Shown: positions 1 through 11,984 of the stretch, piece after piece
Numbering within the stretch: the first letter of the stretch is position 1
How the letters are laid out: each line of letters opens with the position of its first letter
Source of the DNA: Marasmius tenuissimus
Lineage: Eukaryota > Basidiomycota > Agaricomycetes > Agaricales > Marasmiaceae
Direction of reading: 5' to 3'
Assembly (NCBI GenBank): GCA_029532415.1
Contig: JAQOTA010000057.1
Coordinates: 682,001-746,000 of the forward strand
DNA length: 64,000 bases
Notes under the pieces: generated by a model
What the model was told of the DNA's origin: nothing
Databases searched by the model: none
What the model saw: the letters and a program-made list of their open reading frames with translations, nothing else
Translations under genes and position numbers: made by a program

Positions 1-124
1 GGAGGCGACGCTGTCCTCGAGGGATTGAGAAGAATAAAATTCAGATTTTACATTGGTTATGGCGTATCGAGTACAAGACAGTCATTTTCGCTCGAGTGGT
101 ATAAGTCTAATCATCCGAATCTAC

Positions 125-1726
125 TCAGAACGATGGGACGGCGTTCTTCAACAACATCTCGAAGTAGGCTTCGTTCCATGTTCCAGCTGATAGCAAGAGC
201 ATTCAGCACCCTATGCATCATGATAGAGAAACAGCGGAAATACTCACCCTCCGGCGAAGGTTGGTAAGCATCAGACAAGCCACAGAACGAGTCAAAGCGA
301 GTAGCAGATGAGTCGCTAGTACCGTCAGATTCGCCTCCTGGTTTAACCTGTAACGAACATAATCCGTCAGAAAATCAAAGTCGAAGTCCCTCAGTTGTCT
401 TTCGACTCACCCAAACGAAGGCATCAGCGAGCGAATTGCCAGTGTCGCTCGTCGGCCTAACACCGAAGCCAGCACCGTTAACCTACGAGTTGCAAATACA
501 AACAGTCAGTAATCAGTATCCCACTGGATTGCGCTACAAACTATGACCACTCACGTTGCACCAATCACCCCAAGCTTGCCGAAGTCCTTGCACAGCGTTC
601 CTCCCGGTGTCGACGATGGCATGGTTTGGCATTCCCGCGCTGGCCAAAGCAGCTCCGAACAAGGTAACGTATCGGTCCTCGTCCTGAGCCTTGTTGTACT
701 GACCATCGGGGGCGTTCTCGAATTCACCGGGGACTTTCTTCCAGGCGTTCCATCCGGCGACGTTGGTGGCAACTCCGTGTACGGACTGAGGAGAGCCGGC
801 GGCTTTGTAGACACTGGCGAGTTCTTGTGCTCCGGGTTCTGTCGGAAAATTGAGACAAGTGATTCGGGCTCAAACAGTCGAGAAACTCACGAAGGTTAGC
901 ATCCCATCCTGGCGTCGGCAGTTTTAGTTATTTTTTCCGTATCACCGAGAGATCAGACTCACCAAGCCAGCCACCATGTCCAGCATCAATGTACATCGCA
1001 ACATTGGGCAAGTTCAAGTTGGTCAAAGCATACTGAACACCTTCTCTGTATCCAGCTGCCGATTGCTGGCAAGTCGTCAAGTTGGAGTTTGTGACCAAGT
1101 TGGGAAGCGAATCGGGCTCGATGACTGCCGCGATGGCAATGGTGGGGTATTTCTTGACGATCTGGACGATGGCTATTGGCGTACGACATTGATCAACATG
1201 TAGGTCGAGACACGAGGAAGGAAGAAGGAAATGGACTCACGGTCAATGTACTCCGACTTGTACCTGTCGATCTCTCCAACAGCGAGTTCACCGTTAGATG
1301 CCTTGGCTGCACAGTCACGTCCCGGAAGGTCGTAGATGACAACACCAAAGATATCTTCGCAGCTTGTCTCGTTGAGGTATCCCTCGAAGGTCGAAATGGC
1401 GTCGATGGTGTCGCTGTGTAAAAGAAGGGAAGTCCATCAGTCAATCAAACCGTACAATTGAAAGAGGTCTCGAGAACTCACAGCCACAAGAAAGATCCAA
1501 CATCAGCAACCTTGAGAGCCTGAGCCTTCAACGTCGCGTCCGTGATTTGATCAGCAGCGGCCTCGACCTCTGCGCGGTATTTCGCGTTCGCATGGAGCGT
1601 ACGACCCTGGAATGGGTTACCGGTTCCGAGGTCGACGTTCGATGTGCAAGGAGCACGCTTGACGGCGGGTATGGCGATAGCGGCAGTGACGAAAGCCGTG
1701 AGACTGAGGACTGTAGAAGGCTTCAT
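125..1726 (-). CDS. cel6: Secreted GH6 cellulase (cellobiohydrolase II type), catalytic domain only
   Basis: Glycoside hydrolase family 6 enzyme that cleaves cellulose chains outside the cell. Eight exons (1482-1726, 1241-1413, 963-1172, 891-908, 555-838, 411-482, 248-347, 125-186) join in frame to 387 codons with GT-AG borders. Residues 1-18 form a signal peptide, with a KR pair at about residue 23 that could be a Kex2-type site. Both family signatures are present: YDLPGRDCAAKASNG with catalytic Asp near residue 115, and VIEPDSLPNL with Asp near residue 160. Further conserved blocks are DAGHGGWLGWDAN, HGVATNVAGWNAW and the C-terminal GTWNEAYFEMLLKNA. There is no cellulose-binding module or Ser/Pro linker, so this is the short catalytic-only form. 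Exon 4 is only 18 nt. The ATG was chosen because it opens the signal peptide and lies about 90 nt below a TATA box. The gene looks intact. Confidence 0.95.
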
Positions 1727-1812
1727 GATTGCTGGAAGAAAGACCGAGTAACCAAAGGAGGAATGTAGAGACCTGGGGTGGTGAAGAAATTGGTTGGTGA
1801 GAGTATTGTTAC

Positions 1813-1820
1813 CTTTTATA
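1813..1820 (-). promoter_or_regulatory. TATA box of the GH6 gene
   Basis: TATAAAAG on the minus strand, about 87 nt upstream of the GH6 start codon, the usual place for a fungal TATA element. Assigned by position and sequence only. Confidence 0.5.
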
Positions 1821-1826
1821 CCCGTA

Positions 1827-2605
1827 GAGACAAGCCCAGAGCGTACGGCTTTACGTTCTCTCAATCAGGCTCAAGCTCATCCTTCCGAGGTTTCAACAGC
1901 ATCGAGCAATACGTTTCTATAGATCGGCCATTCTAATTGATGGTTCGTCATTTTGTTCGAGCTAACCGCCGACCGGTCGTTGTTGGGTCCAAACTCCGTG
2001 ATTCTTGCGGGTATGGATGTTGATATGCCAAGTAGAAAGTAGAAAACTAGCGGACGTAGTTCGAGGGTACTGCGGCCTGGTGCCATAACCTCACATCGAG
2101 TAGTAGCGCGGCGTAAATCCGGAACGGTAAAGGAAGGTCAGTTGCATCACTAGACCAGATAAAAATAGCACATACAATCTCGTGGGTATTGCTTCTACTT
2201 CACATGGACGGGGCCCCACGGATGAAGTGGTCTCGCTGTTATTGCAGGAGAAATGTGGAGCCAAGCGAACAAAACGACCTTTGAACGAGCGAGGTGGCAC
2301 GATCCGTCGGGCAAAGCGGGAGTTTTCCTACTTCCCACTCCAAGGGTCCACGAGGAGAGAATAGTAGGAGGTTCGCCCGCGTACAATTACCTCCTGCACG
2401 CAGCTGGAGGCCCTCAGGACTAGATCACGGACAGTGTGGGTGCCGTCCAACGGCATGGAACATATGCGCCGTGAGCATCAGGTTCTGCTCGGTTGCTAAG
2501 GGAGCCGTTGAACGAAGTAACTGATAGTAAAGTAGACACCCTTCCCACCAATTTGCGCTCGTACGTACCCGAGAGATCCTTGTATCAGGACAAAGGAAAT
2601 TGCAT
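1827..2605. other. Intergenic region upstream of the GH6 gene, no gene seen
   Basis: Only short open frames with no recognisable protein character. It should contain the GH6 promoter. No repeat or structured RNA was recognised. Confidence 0.5.
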
Positions 2606-2702
2606 GTATCAAGAGGGGATCGAACCCCCGGCGGGTCGAGATTCTCACCACATACGATACAGTGGCAACGGCACAGGTCGCCACTACTTGCCCCATTAAT
2701 GC
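2606..2702 (-). pseudogene. Decayed tRNA-Gly with intron
   Basis: The 3' half (T arm with GTTCGAT loop and the stretch CTCGACCCGCCGGGGG) is almost identical to the intact tRNA-Gly at 16975-17069, and the 5' acceptor strand GCATTAA and anticodon-loop TTGCCA are kept. Three features are broken. The 3' acceptor strand is TTGATAC, giving a C-A mismatch. The anticodon stem TGCCG/CGACC has two mispairs. The D arm carries extra nucleotides. It is best read as a dead copy of an intron-containing tRNA-Gly(GCC). Confidence 0.7.
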
Positions 2703-3694
2703 TTCGAGATATCACCGACAACATGTCCTTCTGAGCGAAATTGCTAAAGGTGACAAAGACAAAGGTGGTTATGGTTCTATGATCGGGATGGTGTAGCGGA
2801 GCATAGTATGAGTGGGGGAAATTGCAGAAAGAATGTCTAGGGAAGATACTTCCCAGCGTGAAGAGGTCAACGATTCATCCCAACCCGAGCCGAGTGGCTG
2901 AGAGTTGAGTTCTGGGCAGAGCTCACACCACCGCCTTCGATCGGCGGAATGGTCTCGGAGAAATGCCAAGACGCAATTTCAGTAGACTTACACGGTCGAG
3001 GAAAGGAAACAGAGGAGCAACGATTTCATTGAGAGCAAGGACGCTGAAGTCGGTTACATCGCCGAGGAGCCGATTGATATATATATGACAGTAGCGTTGT
3101 GATCGTGCGGTCGTTCGTGACATTACAACGAGACACTGATCTTCCGAAGCTATAGCGAAAACCATCACTGGGCCACTCAAATAGCTGGATATCGAAGTAC
3201 CTTCAGCGACGGGTGAGCGAGGCCGAAAAGGTGCCGCTAGGATATCCTCCACCAGGTCACTGACCTGGTAATCATCGGTGAGAGGATTCTCAGACACTCC
3301 GAGTTGAGCCCTGAACATGAAGCCACGAGGGAAAAGGGGATGCGCGTACGAAGCACCGACTAGGAGGTGAAGCTACGCAACCTGTGTAATTGGTATTGAG
3401 TGACGCCATGATACGAACTGGAATAAAGGAGATCACCTATGTCCCGTTTCCTTCTAAGAGAAGCCAGAGGTGTTATGCACAGAGATAGTCTCGCAAGGAG
3501 CTGCATCGACCAGTCATCTGATGTCGACGTGAGGTACGCGTATACGCACGACAACCAGACAGTATGGGCTATGCTCGACTGGGATTCTGATTGAAGCCCC
3601 ACCAAAGAAGCCTAGTCCCCCACCCACGTAGGCCACTTCATGGGGGCACCGGTCAGAGTGTATCCTCAAGGGCCCGAAATGGCTTTCCCGGATC
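2703..3694. other. Region with unassigned minus-strand open frames
   Basis: A minus-strand frame of about 131 codons (2923-3318) begins with ATG and has a fairly protein-like composition, but I recognise no domain and found no convincing splice partner. Other frames are shorter. It could be a remnant of the gene whose 5' part lies in the adjoining duplicated segment, or non-coding. No function is proposed. Confidence 0.25.
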
Positions 3695-3699
3695 ACCAT

Positions 3700-6600
3700 C
3701 AAGAGATACTCCAAGACGAGGTAACGCAGAGCAAGAGGATGTTCCGCGTGGCGGCATGGAATTTCGTGAATGGAATGCTGGTTGCAGTGAGTGTAGGAAA
3801 AAGGTAGTGATAATGAGGGCGAGATACCGATTACAGCACTGGGCTTCAGTGAAGGACGGTCTCTAGAGTCTGGATATGGCCGCTGTTGACGCGTAAGAAC
3901 GATGTCTTCTTCTGCTTTAGATCCGAAAATTGTTTCGCGTGCCGCACCTTCGAGGCTACGTGCATTGTCGGTCAGGATGCAATACTAAGTTACGGCGCAA
4001 ACGACTCATCTGTGCAGCTTTGTCGTCCCCACAAATCGTTAACGAGCCACGTAGACATCACCACCGACACCAGACAGCGTCTCTGTCGCCTGTAAGACCT
4101 GCTAGTTTGGGCCGCCCGAAAATGAAACTTGGGAGTTATGTCGACGTATTGGTACAGAGTATGAGATTTTAGAGTGACTTTCGAGCGCTGATTTAGACAT
4201 GTTCCGAATAAAAGCAAAGGAATGCTCACTAAGAGAGCAGGGCTTGCATTGTCCAGCGTTGAGAAGCCGGAAATGGGTCAATCAACAATTTGAATTAGGT
4301 TTATTGCTGATGCGTCTTATTCCATCCTGACCCTAAAGACTCTCCATTGTAAATACTATATGTGTGAAGGTTGGAGACGATAGAGGGAGAAGTCCGACGT
4401 CCAATGGTGATGGTGGTGATGATGGTTGCGGTGAGGATGGGAAATGCTTACATACACATCGTGATGACGAAGTCACGAAGAAGTCGAGCATAGGCCCCAG
4501 GCCCCTGAGAGCCCCTGAGTCGAACCTCGTCGAACAAGCCTGTCAACCCTACTTATGTGTCTTTTGTCGAAGCTTCCCATTCTCAGCTTCTTGAAAGAGT
4601 CGAGTCAAGCACACTTTGACGCCGTACTTCGGCCTTCACCCTATTCAATGACTGCCTGTCGAAGTAGTCGCTGAATTCTCCCAGATAGCCTTAAATCAGT
4701 CCATGTCTTCAACTGACAACATGACCGTTGGTTGATGTTTTTTCCCTATGCAGAAGTGCCGTCGTTGCGACGGAATTGAGGCATGGAGAGCTCCACCGAT
4801 TTGAGGAAGACCCACGATGCGAATAACTCCACAACGAATGGCGCGGATCTTCAAAGTTCATATCCTCCAATGAATTTTCAAAGTCCAGTGTACAAATACA
4901 AACTATAACTTGACGAGATCAAAGACGGACCAAGAGCCCGCAATGCCTGATCATGGCCATAGTATATAACGATACAATCCTCGCCGGGTCACCACTAACA
5001 ATCCACAACATGTACTTCGAGCGATCGACCAAGATCCTCCAAAAACTCTTCGGCTTCCTTCTCAAGCTTCTGATTGGACTGGACCCGCAGAATCTTGAGC
5101 TCTGGCAAAAACACCGCTGCATCGATAGTGTCCCTCTTAAATCTCTCAAAGAAAAGACTCGTGTATATCGTGGGCTCCTTAAGGGCCGGCGGTCCATATC
5201 CAGCCCACCCCCCTATCGTGAGCCCTCGAACACCCGGAACCATCTCTATCACCTCTAAAACCTGCCAGTCCACCATCCTAAATCCCACAAATACGAAATC
5301 TCGAAGTCGAGTGGATAAATTCGAACGGTATATGAAGCTCTGGAACGCCGTAGCCACCGCATGCGGCACTTGCGAACTCGGCTCCGTGAAGCCCGGATGC
5401 CAAACAACTGCCGAACGTAAGACCAAAGCCGCCAGCGATGGGCATTCCAAACGTTCTAACACCTCGCCTTGTACGATGTCCCATGGATGCATGTCAGCAT
5501 CGTCGTCTGGAACATTGATTGTGAGCTCTACTAGACGCTCAAAGATAATTTTCGGTTGGATCACTGGAGGTGTGTCGCGAGGAGACAATGCTTTCCACGC
5601 CGGCGTGGTTGGAAAGACCTCCAGGGTGAGCCATCCAAGGCTTTGGGTGAGATACACCAATGCTCCCAAAGTAACACCACTATTCTTTGTACATATCCGC
5701 AGATGAGAGAGGTGTGCATGAAGCAGCAGATGTCGGTGTGCGGCTGGGATGACAGAGAACGCTGGGTTTCGTCTCGGTAAAATTAATGTTTGACCCCGGA
5801 AAACAGGGAGCAGGTAGCCTTTTGGGAACAATGGATAAAGATATGACGGCGGAGGCTGTTGGGGAAGATTGGTAGTGACGAGATGGTTGTTTCCCTCGTC
5901 GTTCTTAGAGAAATCGTCATCCTCAACGTCAAATTCTAAGAATTCGACGCCTCCGAGGCGATGCAAAAACCCGCTGTCCTTGATCGAAAACCCTTTCCTG
6001 TCCATGTGTCGAATGGTTGCACTATACCAGGGGTGGCCAGCCAAAAGATTGACAAGAAGTCCAAACTGCGCCATCCAAGCTTCATCTCCCGCCAAGAATT
6101 GATGAAACTCAATTACAGTTGACAACGGCAGCTCCCAGCTCGTCCAAGCAAAGCCTCAAGATAGTCTCGAGCATTCTCGAATCGACCGTCTTCTAAGCAT
6201 TTTCGGGGAAGATAGAGAGTTATTCGTGCCCAAATACGGGGTGAAGAAAGTACTGCGGCGCGCCATTGGGTGCAAATAAACGATAACGAGACTGCTCCCA
6301 ATTTTCGTGCACAAGGTCGACCCAGTACGACGTTGGTGTCTACAGCCCAAGAGAATATCTCACAGAGAACATCTGTTGGTAGTTTTGCAGCGGTTGGCTG
6401 TTTCGGAGTACTGAGTCCTGGCTGCGTAGCTGATTGAATGCTGATTTATATGGACTTCGGATAAACAAAAGAACAAAGCACTCACTAACTTCATAGGAAT
6501 CTCCTGCCATCTCAGTCTGCTCTATAGAGAGGTTTGAGCCGTCTACCATCAAGTCGAGTCGTGGTTGAGGTGAAGGCTTGAAACGTAATGTTCGCTGCGT

Positions 6601-6935
6601 CTTGATTTGACCCTAACCCTGAAGTCGCCTGCTAAGGAAGTTGCGATAAAGCGCGCGCCTTACCCACCCACATCAACTCCCAGCTCGAAACCTGTATGAC
6701 TTCGACCGATACTTACTAAAGTCATCGAGCTACCCCGTAAACATCTCCCTCTTGGACCATATGAGCTTCCCCGTAACGTCTGCCGGGTACTCGTTCCGAG
6801 ACCCCATTGCTGACTCTCCTCGTTGTTGGCAACTGCTGTATCCACAAGTGTCCGACACAGACGATGAATAAAATGGAGCAACACGTATCCATGCATATCG
6901 TCGCCGCCGCATTCAGGCAATTGAAGGGCAAGGTT
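3700..6935. repeat. Segmental duplication, copy 1 (partner 13415-16480)
   Basis: Nucleotide similarity to 13415-16480 in the same orientation runs from about 3700 to about 6935. It covers the F-box-like gene, its 5' and 3' flanks and an upstream stretch of short minus-strand frames that may be a dead gene. Examples are the shared tract around 6600-6660 (CCCTAACCCTGAAG, GCGCGCGCCTTACCCACC) and the shared GTTGGCAACTGCTGTATCCA at about 6826. Divergence is moderate, with small indels, so the duplication is not recent. Borders are approximate because they were set by eye. Confidence 0.85.
4995..6549 (-). pseudogene. F-box-like protein gene, copy 1, broken by a 1-nt deletion
   Basis: Paralogue of the gene at 14563-16130. 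Exon 1 encodes an N-terminus starting MVDGSNLSIEQTEMAG. After one intron the F-box core LPTDVLCEIFSWA follows, with CTQWRAAVLSSPRIWARI shortly after, the usual shape of basidiomycete F-box proteins that recruit substrates to SCF ubiquitin ligases. At about 6132 the sequence reads GGGAGCTGCCG where the paralogue has GGGAGCGTGCCG. One G is missing and the frame runs into a stop. From about 6125 to 4995 the original frame is open for 376 codons and aligns with the paralogue to the end (EVHVVD). A base-calling error would also give this picture; otherwise the gene is a recent pseudogene. Confidence 0.8.
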
Positions 6936-6989
6936 CAGCATGATACAGATTCTACATTCCACGATCCACTGTCGTCGTAGAGTAACTTC

Positions 6990-7220
6990 AAATTTCACAA
7001 CAAATGGCGCGGGTCTTCGAATTTGAAGCTCATAGCCTCAGCTCATATCCTCCAATCTTCAAAGTCCAGGGTACGAAGACAAAATATAGCATAACGATAA
7101 CAAAGACGAACCAAGGGCCCGCAATGCCTGATAATGGTCATGGTGTATAACGATGCGATCCCCGCTGGGTCACCCCTCTAGCAATCCACAACATGTACTT
7201 CGAGCGATCGACCAAGTAGC
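6990..7220 (-). pseudogene. 3' remnant of a third F-box-like gene copy
   Basis: Similar to about 4840-5040, the 3' flank and last codons of copy 1: the shared runs AATCCACAACATGTACTTCG and GAGCGATCGACCAAG include the codons for the C-terminal EVHVVD. Similarity stops abruptly after the last codons, so only the 3' end of a third copy is left. This fits unequal exchange in a tandem array. Confidence 0.7.
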
Positions 7221-8259
7221 ACAAAAATTCGGTTCTACCCAGTGTAATAGTCATGTAAAGAGTCGAGTATCATCATCGTTCATACACGAGCAAGACAGTG
7301 AGGACGGGACACCGAAAAATACAAAATCACGGATGTTGATAAGTCGCCTGGGTAAGGAACGAGTCGGGAAGCGAGCTACGTTGAGGAGATAAAAAGGCCC
7401 TCCCATCAGTGCCACGCATTGGGTGAATATAAAGGTTGTGCAGTGATACAAGGTGGGTTTGAATGGTGTGGCTCACAAAAAGAGACCCTTCAATAGGATG
7501 CATGCTCTTTCATGAATTTTGTCTGTACCTAGATGACTACATTTGAGCTGTTTGTCTTCATAGGTCGGGTTTGGTTCTAATCTTGGCATGCTGTACCAAG
7601 GAATTTTGTCCGTGAAAAAGCCTGGGTTTACCTCCTCTTTCCGATCGAATCGTACAACTCCGAGCCAATTCGAGGTTTTGGTTAGCCTATACATAGTTGC
7701 CTTCCGATATCAACGAATCATAAAACTGATCCTTGCTCTATTTCAGTTAGCCACTCTCCAAGGATTCCTTGGCAAGGAACAATCAGCCTTTGGCCCGAAC
7801 ATCCATCATGGGCATGACGGTCGTCGTCCAATACAGCATGCTTGGTGCTTGATGGCGATGTTGTGATGGGCTCTGGGGAGCCCATCAAGTGAACTACTAC
7901 TTCTCCACCAAAACGGTGCATGCGTCGCGGGAAATGCCCTCGGACTCCGTCAATCTCGGCTCGGGAAGCCCCATGAAGGGTAAGGTTTCTTCTGGGTGGC
8001 CTCATCAATGTTTTACACCATCTATGATACAGCCACCCCCAAAAGCTCACGGTGTTTGTCATACTTGCCACAACTGTCAAGTAGTCCTCCCGTAGTCTCT
8101 CGCGAGATCATGCATCACATCCAACCGGTGCGGCATCGGGCTCAAGAATGTGTCAAGGGGATCGGCGCATCAAAACACTATAAAAAGAAGAGGGGGCCAT
8201 TTGGATCGTAACCATCCCCGTTCGAATCAACTGGCCTTCCGTATCTTCAATAAGCCTCA
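7221..8259. other. Upstream region of the first seven-helix protein gene
   Basis: No gene is supported. From about 7470 on, this stretch resembles 9470-9900 and 11500-11980, the split upstream region of the second membrane-protein gene (for example TTTGGCCCGAACATCCATC at 7790 against TTTGACCCGAACATTCATC at 11528). It is therefore the duplicated 5' flank of that gene. Confidence 0.6.
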
Positions 8260-9430
8260 ATGCCAGTAATTGGTGACTATAGAGAACAGTTGGAGGCTCA
8301 ACATCTCGCGTATATCGCGGTCGGCTGTTTGGCGGTGAGCTCACCAAGTTTCCCCACGAGGATATCTCTATGCTTATGTTCTACAAGGTAACTTTATGGG
8401 ACACGGTCATCAATCTCCGTGTAGACTATCTTCGACTATCAGCGACTCGATTCTCGGTTCCAACCATATCTTTCATTCTAATAAGGTAAGACGAGCGCCT
8501 TATGCCACACCCAATCTCAAACTTACCACAACAAAGACTGAGCACCCTCTGCTTCTTTCTTTCCGAGGTGATACTCCTCAGTAAGTATCTGTTCTCATGC
8601 TATATTTCGTGGGGCTGACTCTGAGCTACCAGCTGCCTCTGTGTCGGACTGTGTTTTCCTCAGTCGGGTTGTCGCCTATACCTTTGCGGTATACGGCTCT
8701 TCCCTTCATTTGCTCCTTTTCTGTCGCCTCCGAGCTATGTATCTCGACACTCCCTGGGTAGTCAGAGGATTCTTCATGCTCTGGTTATCCGTATTCGGTC
8801 TTCAATTTGGCTTGGCTCCCTTCCTCGTCAGGGTGGGCCACATCCCAGGCTCTTCCTACTGTGAATACACTGCAATTCATCTGCAATACGGGAAGCCCCT
8901 GTTAATCGCTGTCATCTTTAACGGAAACGCGATAGCACTGGCAGTGACGTATCGCCTTCTGACTATGTATACCTTTGACTCTGGGGATACGTCGGAGACA
9001 CGCCCATCGACACCTTTGAGCCTGAAAAGGATCCAGTGGTGCCTTTCGGGGGCGAACCTTCCCAAATTCTCAAAGGCAATGTATGAAGATGGACAACTTC
9101 ATTGTCTGTGAGTGCAGTTTTGGCTCCTCTCCCGATGTTCCAAGAAGCCCATCAACACCTGAGTTTTCCAGTGTCATGAATACTACGAATCTCGGGCTCC
9201 TGATCGTCATTTTCGTCGATAAAATCCCAATTATATACCGAGCCGGTTGTCTGTTTCCTCAAATCATAGTGAACAGTTGCACGGTGTGCTACGTCTATCG
9301 TAGTATTGGGTCGGCGCGGTATACTCCTGAAGGACCATTAAACTTGATCTCATCCATCGGGTTTCTTGGGAGTCACCGTGCAAATGTGGACAAGTCTCAA
9401 CAAGAAATAGAGGCCTGAAGATTACTGGAA
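7470..9430. repeat. Tandem duplication of a membrane-protein gene unit, copy 1
   Basis: Upstream region plus five-exon gene, matched in order by 9470-9910 and 11466-13160. The partner is longer only because two inverted-repeat elements (9911-11465) sit inside its upstream region, so those insertions came after the duplication. Borders are approximate. Confidence 0.75.
8260..9418 (+). CDS. Multi-pass membrane protein of the basidiomycete DUF6533-like family, copy A
   Basis: Five exons (8260-8334, 8388-8485, 8537-8580, 8633-9107, 9172-9418) join in frame to 312 codons plus stop, all with GT-AG introns. The N-terminal part (TLWDTVINLRVDYLRL, then LSTLCFFLSEVILL) has the helix-loop pattern of the DUF6533 family. 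It is followed by hydrophobic segments around SSLHLLLFCRLRAMYL, VRGFFMLWLSVFGLQFGLA, PLLIAVIFNGNAIALAVTY and LGLLIVIFVDKIPI, so about seven helices are likely. A typical family element, KAMYEDGQLHCL, lies before the last helices. The molecular function of the family is unknown; the topology suggests a sensor or receptor-like protein, but I do not claim a GPCR. The copy reads intact. Confidence 0.85.
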
Positions 9431-9910
9431 TACAATCAGCATCTGTACCTCTTAGTCATAACATGCATATTCTACTCCAGGTGGGGTTCCACTCTTTTGA
9501 ATGCCCAACGAAATCGAGCTTTCAATGCGCAATAGGTAGCATCCGAAACATGGGCCACTTGGCTTCCTGTCCGTTTGAGTAACCAGTAAGCTTTAAGTCG
9601 TCCTCGACAGTCAGATACTCGTAATTGACTCAACTTGGACGCATCGCGTCGTCTGAGACTAAGCAAGCTCATAATATTCGGCCTTTTGATCAGATGCATG
9701 CCTATTCATCTTTGCCTGTACTTGGATGACCACATTCAAGTCCTTTGTCCTCAAAGGTTGGACGTGGTTCTAAATTTGGCATGCCAGGTAGAAAGAAACT
9801 TTGTCTGTGTTGAGCCGTATTCTTCTTTGTCCGGTCGAATCGTACAATCTCGATCCGGCCTGAGACTGTAGCTAGGGGCTCCTAATCGACTTCCGATTCC
9901 AACGAACACT

Positions 9911-10257
9911 ACAGCTAACAATGAAACCCTAGCATAATTCGCACGACCCCCACCTTCATTGATCTGTTTAGTTCCAAACAACCGCACATGGCCAAAATAC
10001 AAGTACCTACGCCCCATACATGCCTCTCGCGGTCAGGAGTTCTGAGCTAATGTTGCTCTATAGCTTCAGAATGGATTTGCAGCCTTTTGGTCGCGATGGT
10101 TGTGGTTGAATGTCGTTGGGACGTCGTGAGTCCATTGTAAATCACAGAAGTCATCACGCGATTGCCATTGAGTTGGCCACGCGTCTCTGTTTGGCTATAA
10201 ACAGATCAGTGAAGGTGGGGGTCGTGCGAATTATGCTAGGGTTTCATTGTTAGCTGT
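9911..10257. mobile_element. 346-bp MITE-like element with 60-bp terminal inverted repeats
   Basis: 9911-9970 (starting ACAGCTAACAATGAAACCC) and 10198-10257 are inverted copies differing at one of 60 positions. They enclose 227 bp without coding potential. The short length, near-perfect arms and absence of a gene fit a non-autonomous foldback or MITE element. No clear target-site duplication was found. The element ends 3 bp before the next inverted-repeat element. Confidence 0.75.
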
Positions 10258-10259
10258 AA

Positions 10260-11465
10260 TAGGCACCTTACGCAACACGGCCATGGCCGTGATTCGGCAT
10301 TGCGCAGTTGCCCCACCAGCTTAAAGCTCCAAACACGGCGGGATTTTTGATGTCCACTCGTGCTTTGTGTGGTGATGTCCAGTCAGTTGTCCAGTCAGTT
10401 GTCTAGTAGGATGTCCACTGCTTGTCAGTCACGGTACAGTCACAGATGAGCTGTTAATAGGCAGGAAATTGTCACAGGTTTGACCTTTTTCGCCCAGCAA
10501 GCATGATTAAACTGCCGAAGAGCAAAGTGCAAGCTACTTGTGCTCATACCAGATCCAAAGTCTTGGTGCTCAGTGCTTGGATCAGGCACACAGACACAGC
10601 CTGCAATGGGTAAGGACTTTGTGTCCCCTTATGTACTTTTAGAAGCCACCACGTTTATTGCACTGTAATACAGTTGTTCTGATTTAGGGTTCAATAGTTT
10701 GTAGGGGCCATGAAACATCGGGTCCAGGGAAGTGGAAAGAGCAGATGGGAAGATGTTATGCCGGAAAGATGCGAGGGTCCAAGTGTAAGGAAAGGGGCTG
10801 ATAAACTATCAAAGGATAATCACATCACGTGACTTTCCCGATATAGCTTATCGTCAATTCTCCATTCGCTTATCCGCACCGTTGTGCTTCTTTGCGCTTC
10901 AAGTACTGATCACCATACCGGGCAACTGACAAATGGGTGTGCCGAGGTACGGGAGGTCTTGTAGAAGGGCCAATGCTGCACGGTACTCAAAAGCCACGGT
11001 TCTGTCAAAGGTGCCCCTTGTCACTTCAAAGAGAAAGATAGGTATCAGCCCCAGGGAGGTCCAGGCTTAAAAGGGAGGTGCAAGAACCATTGACCAGAGG
11101 CCAGACCCAGGGCTCGGGTACTGTAAGCCAGTTTTGCCAGGTGGTGATCCCTTTCATGAGAATAATTAAAGCTGGAATGCAGCAATACTTGTATGGATAA
11201 ACAGTTTTTGTTTGATTTTGGTCACAGCCTGTGAGTGGACATCCTACTGGACAACCGACTGGACAACTGACTGGACATCACCACACAAAGCACAAGTGGA
11301 CATCAAAAATCCCGCCGTGAAAAAGCCCCACTTTGGCCGTAAATTTTCGGCCATGGCTGAAAAATCGGACTCTTCCCCGGCTTGTGCGGCTTGTGGAGCG
11401 CAACGTTATTTCATAGCCATAGCCGTTTTGCGCAACAGGAATTTCAGTGTTGCGCAAGGTGCCTA
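10260..11465. mobile_element. 1.2-kb non-autonomous TIR element
   Basis: The ends are TAGGCACCTTACGCAACAC and, inverted, TAGGCACCTTGCGCAACAC. Inside the ends a second pair of arms (about 10337-10415 and 11225-11325) is inverted and near identical, containing CGGCGGGATTTTTGATGTCC and repeated GTCCAGTCAGTTGTCC. The core (10420-11210) shows no open frame of note. The TTGCGCAA motif occurs twice near the right end and may be a transposase-binding motif. The flanks allow a TA duplication, so a Tc1/mariner-type origin is possible but unproven. Confidence 0.75.
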
Positions 11466-11984
11466 ATCACAAAAGTGGCTCTGAGTCGATGACATTCAAG
11501 CACTCATCCTCGGAGAATTGATCAATCTTTGACCCGAACATTCATCGTGAGCACTGTCATCCGATTCATCATGCTCATGTCCTGATGGCGACGTTGGATT
11601 GCGGCTCACCCATCCTGTGAGCCACTATGCACAAGGATGATGCATACATCGCGGAAAACACACAAAAACCCCGCCATTGAAACTCTGCGCGGGAATTCCC
11701 GTGATGGGTACTGTTATTCTCCTTGCCAGTCTACAGTTGTTTTGCGCCGTCTGCAACAGAGCTAACTCGGAGGCTCTCGATACTTGTGATGCTCCAAATG
11801 ATCGTCAAGTAGTTTTCCCGACGAGGGTTTGCATCGCATCCAACCAGTGCCCAGACGTTGGGAATTCTGTCAAGATATTGAAGAGCGTCGGTGCATTATG
11901 AGCTTGTGGTATTACAGGGTATATAAACGTGAGTGTCAGAGTCATTTTATCGGTATCAGTCCCCGCGGGCCGTCAGCATTTGCA

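Noticed and set aside
5074..5706. 210-codon plus-strand open frame
   Set aside because: It lies antisense within the F-box-like gene copy 1, whose minus-strand frame is conserved with its paralogue; the plus frame is not conserved in copy 2.
8260..9418. Calling the seven-helix protein a pheromone or other GPCR
   Set aside because: Helix count fits, but the motifs are those of a DUF6533-like family and not of Ste3 or other known receptors.
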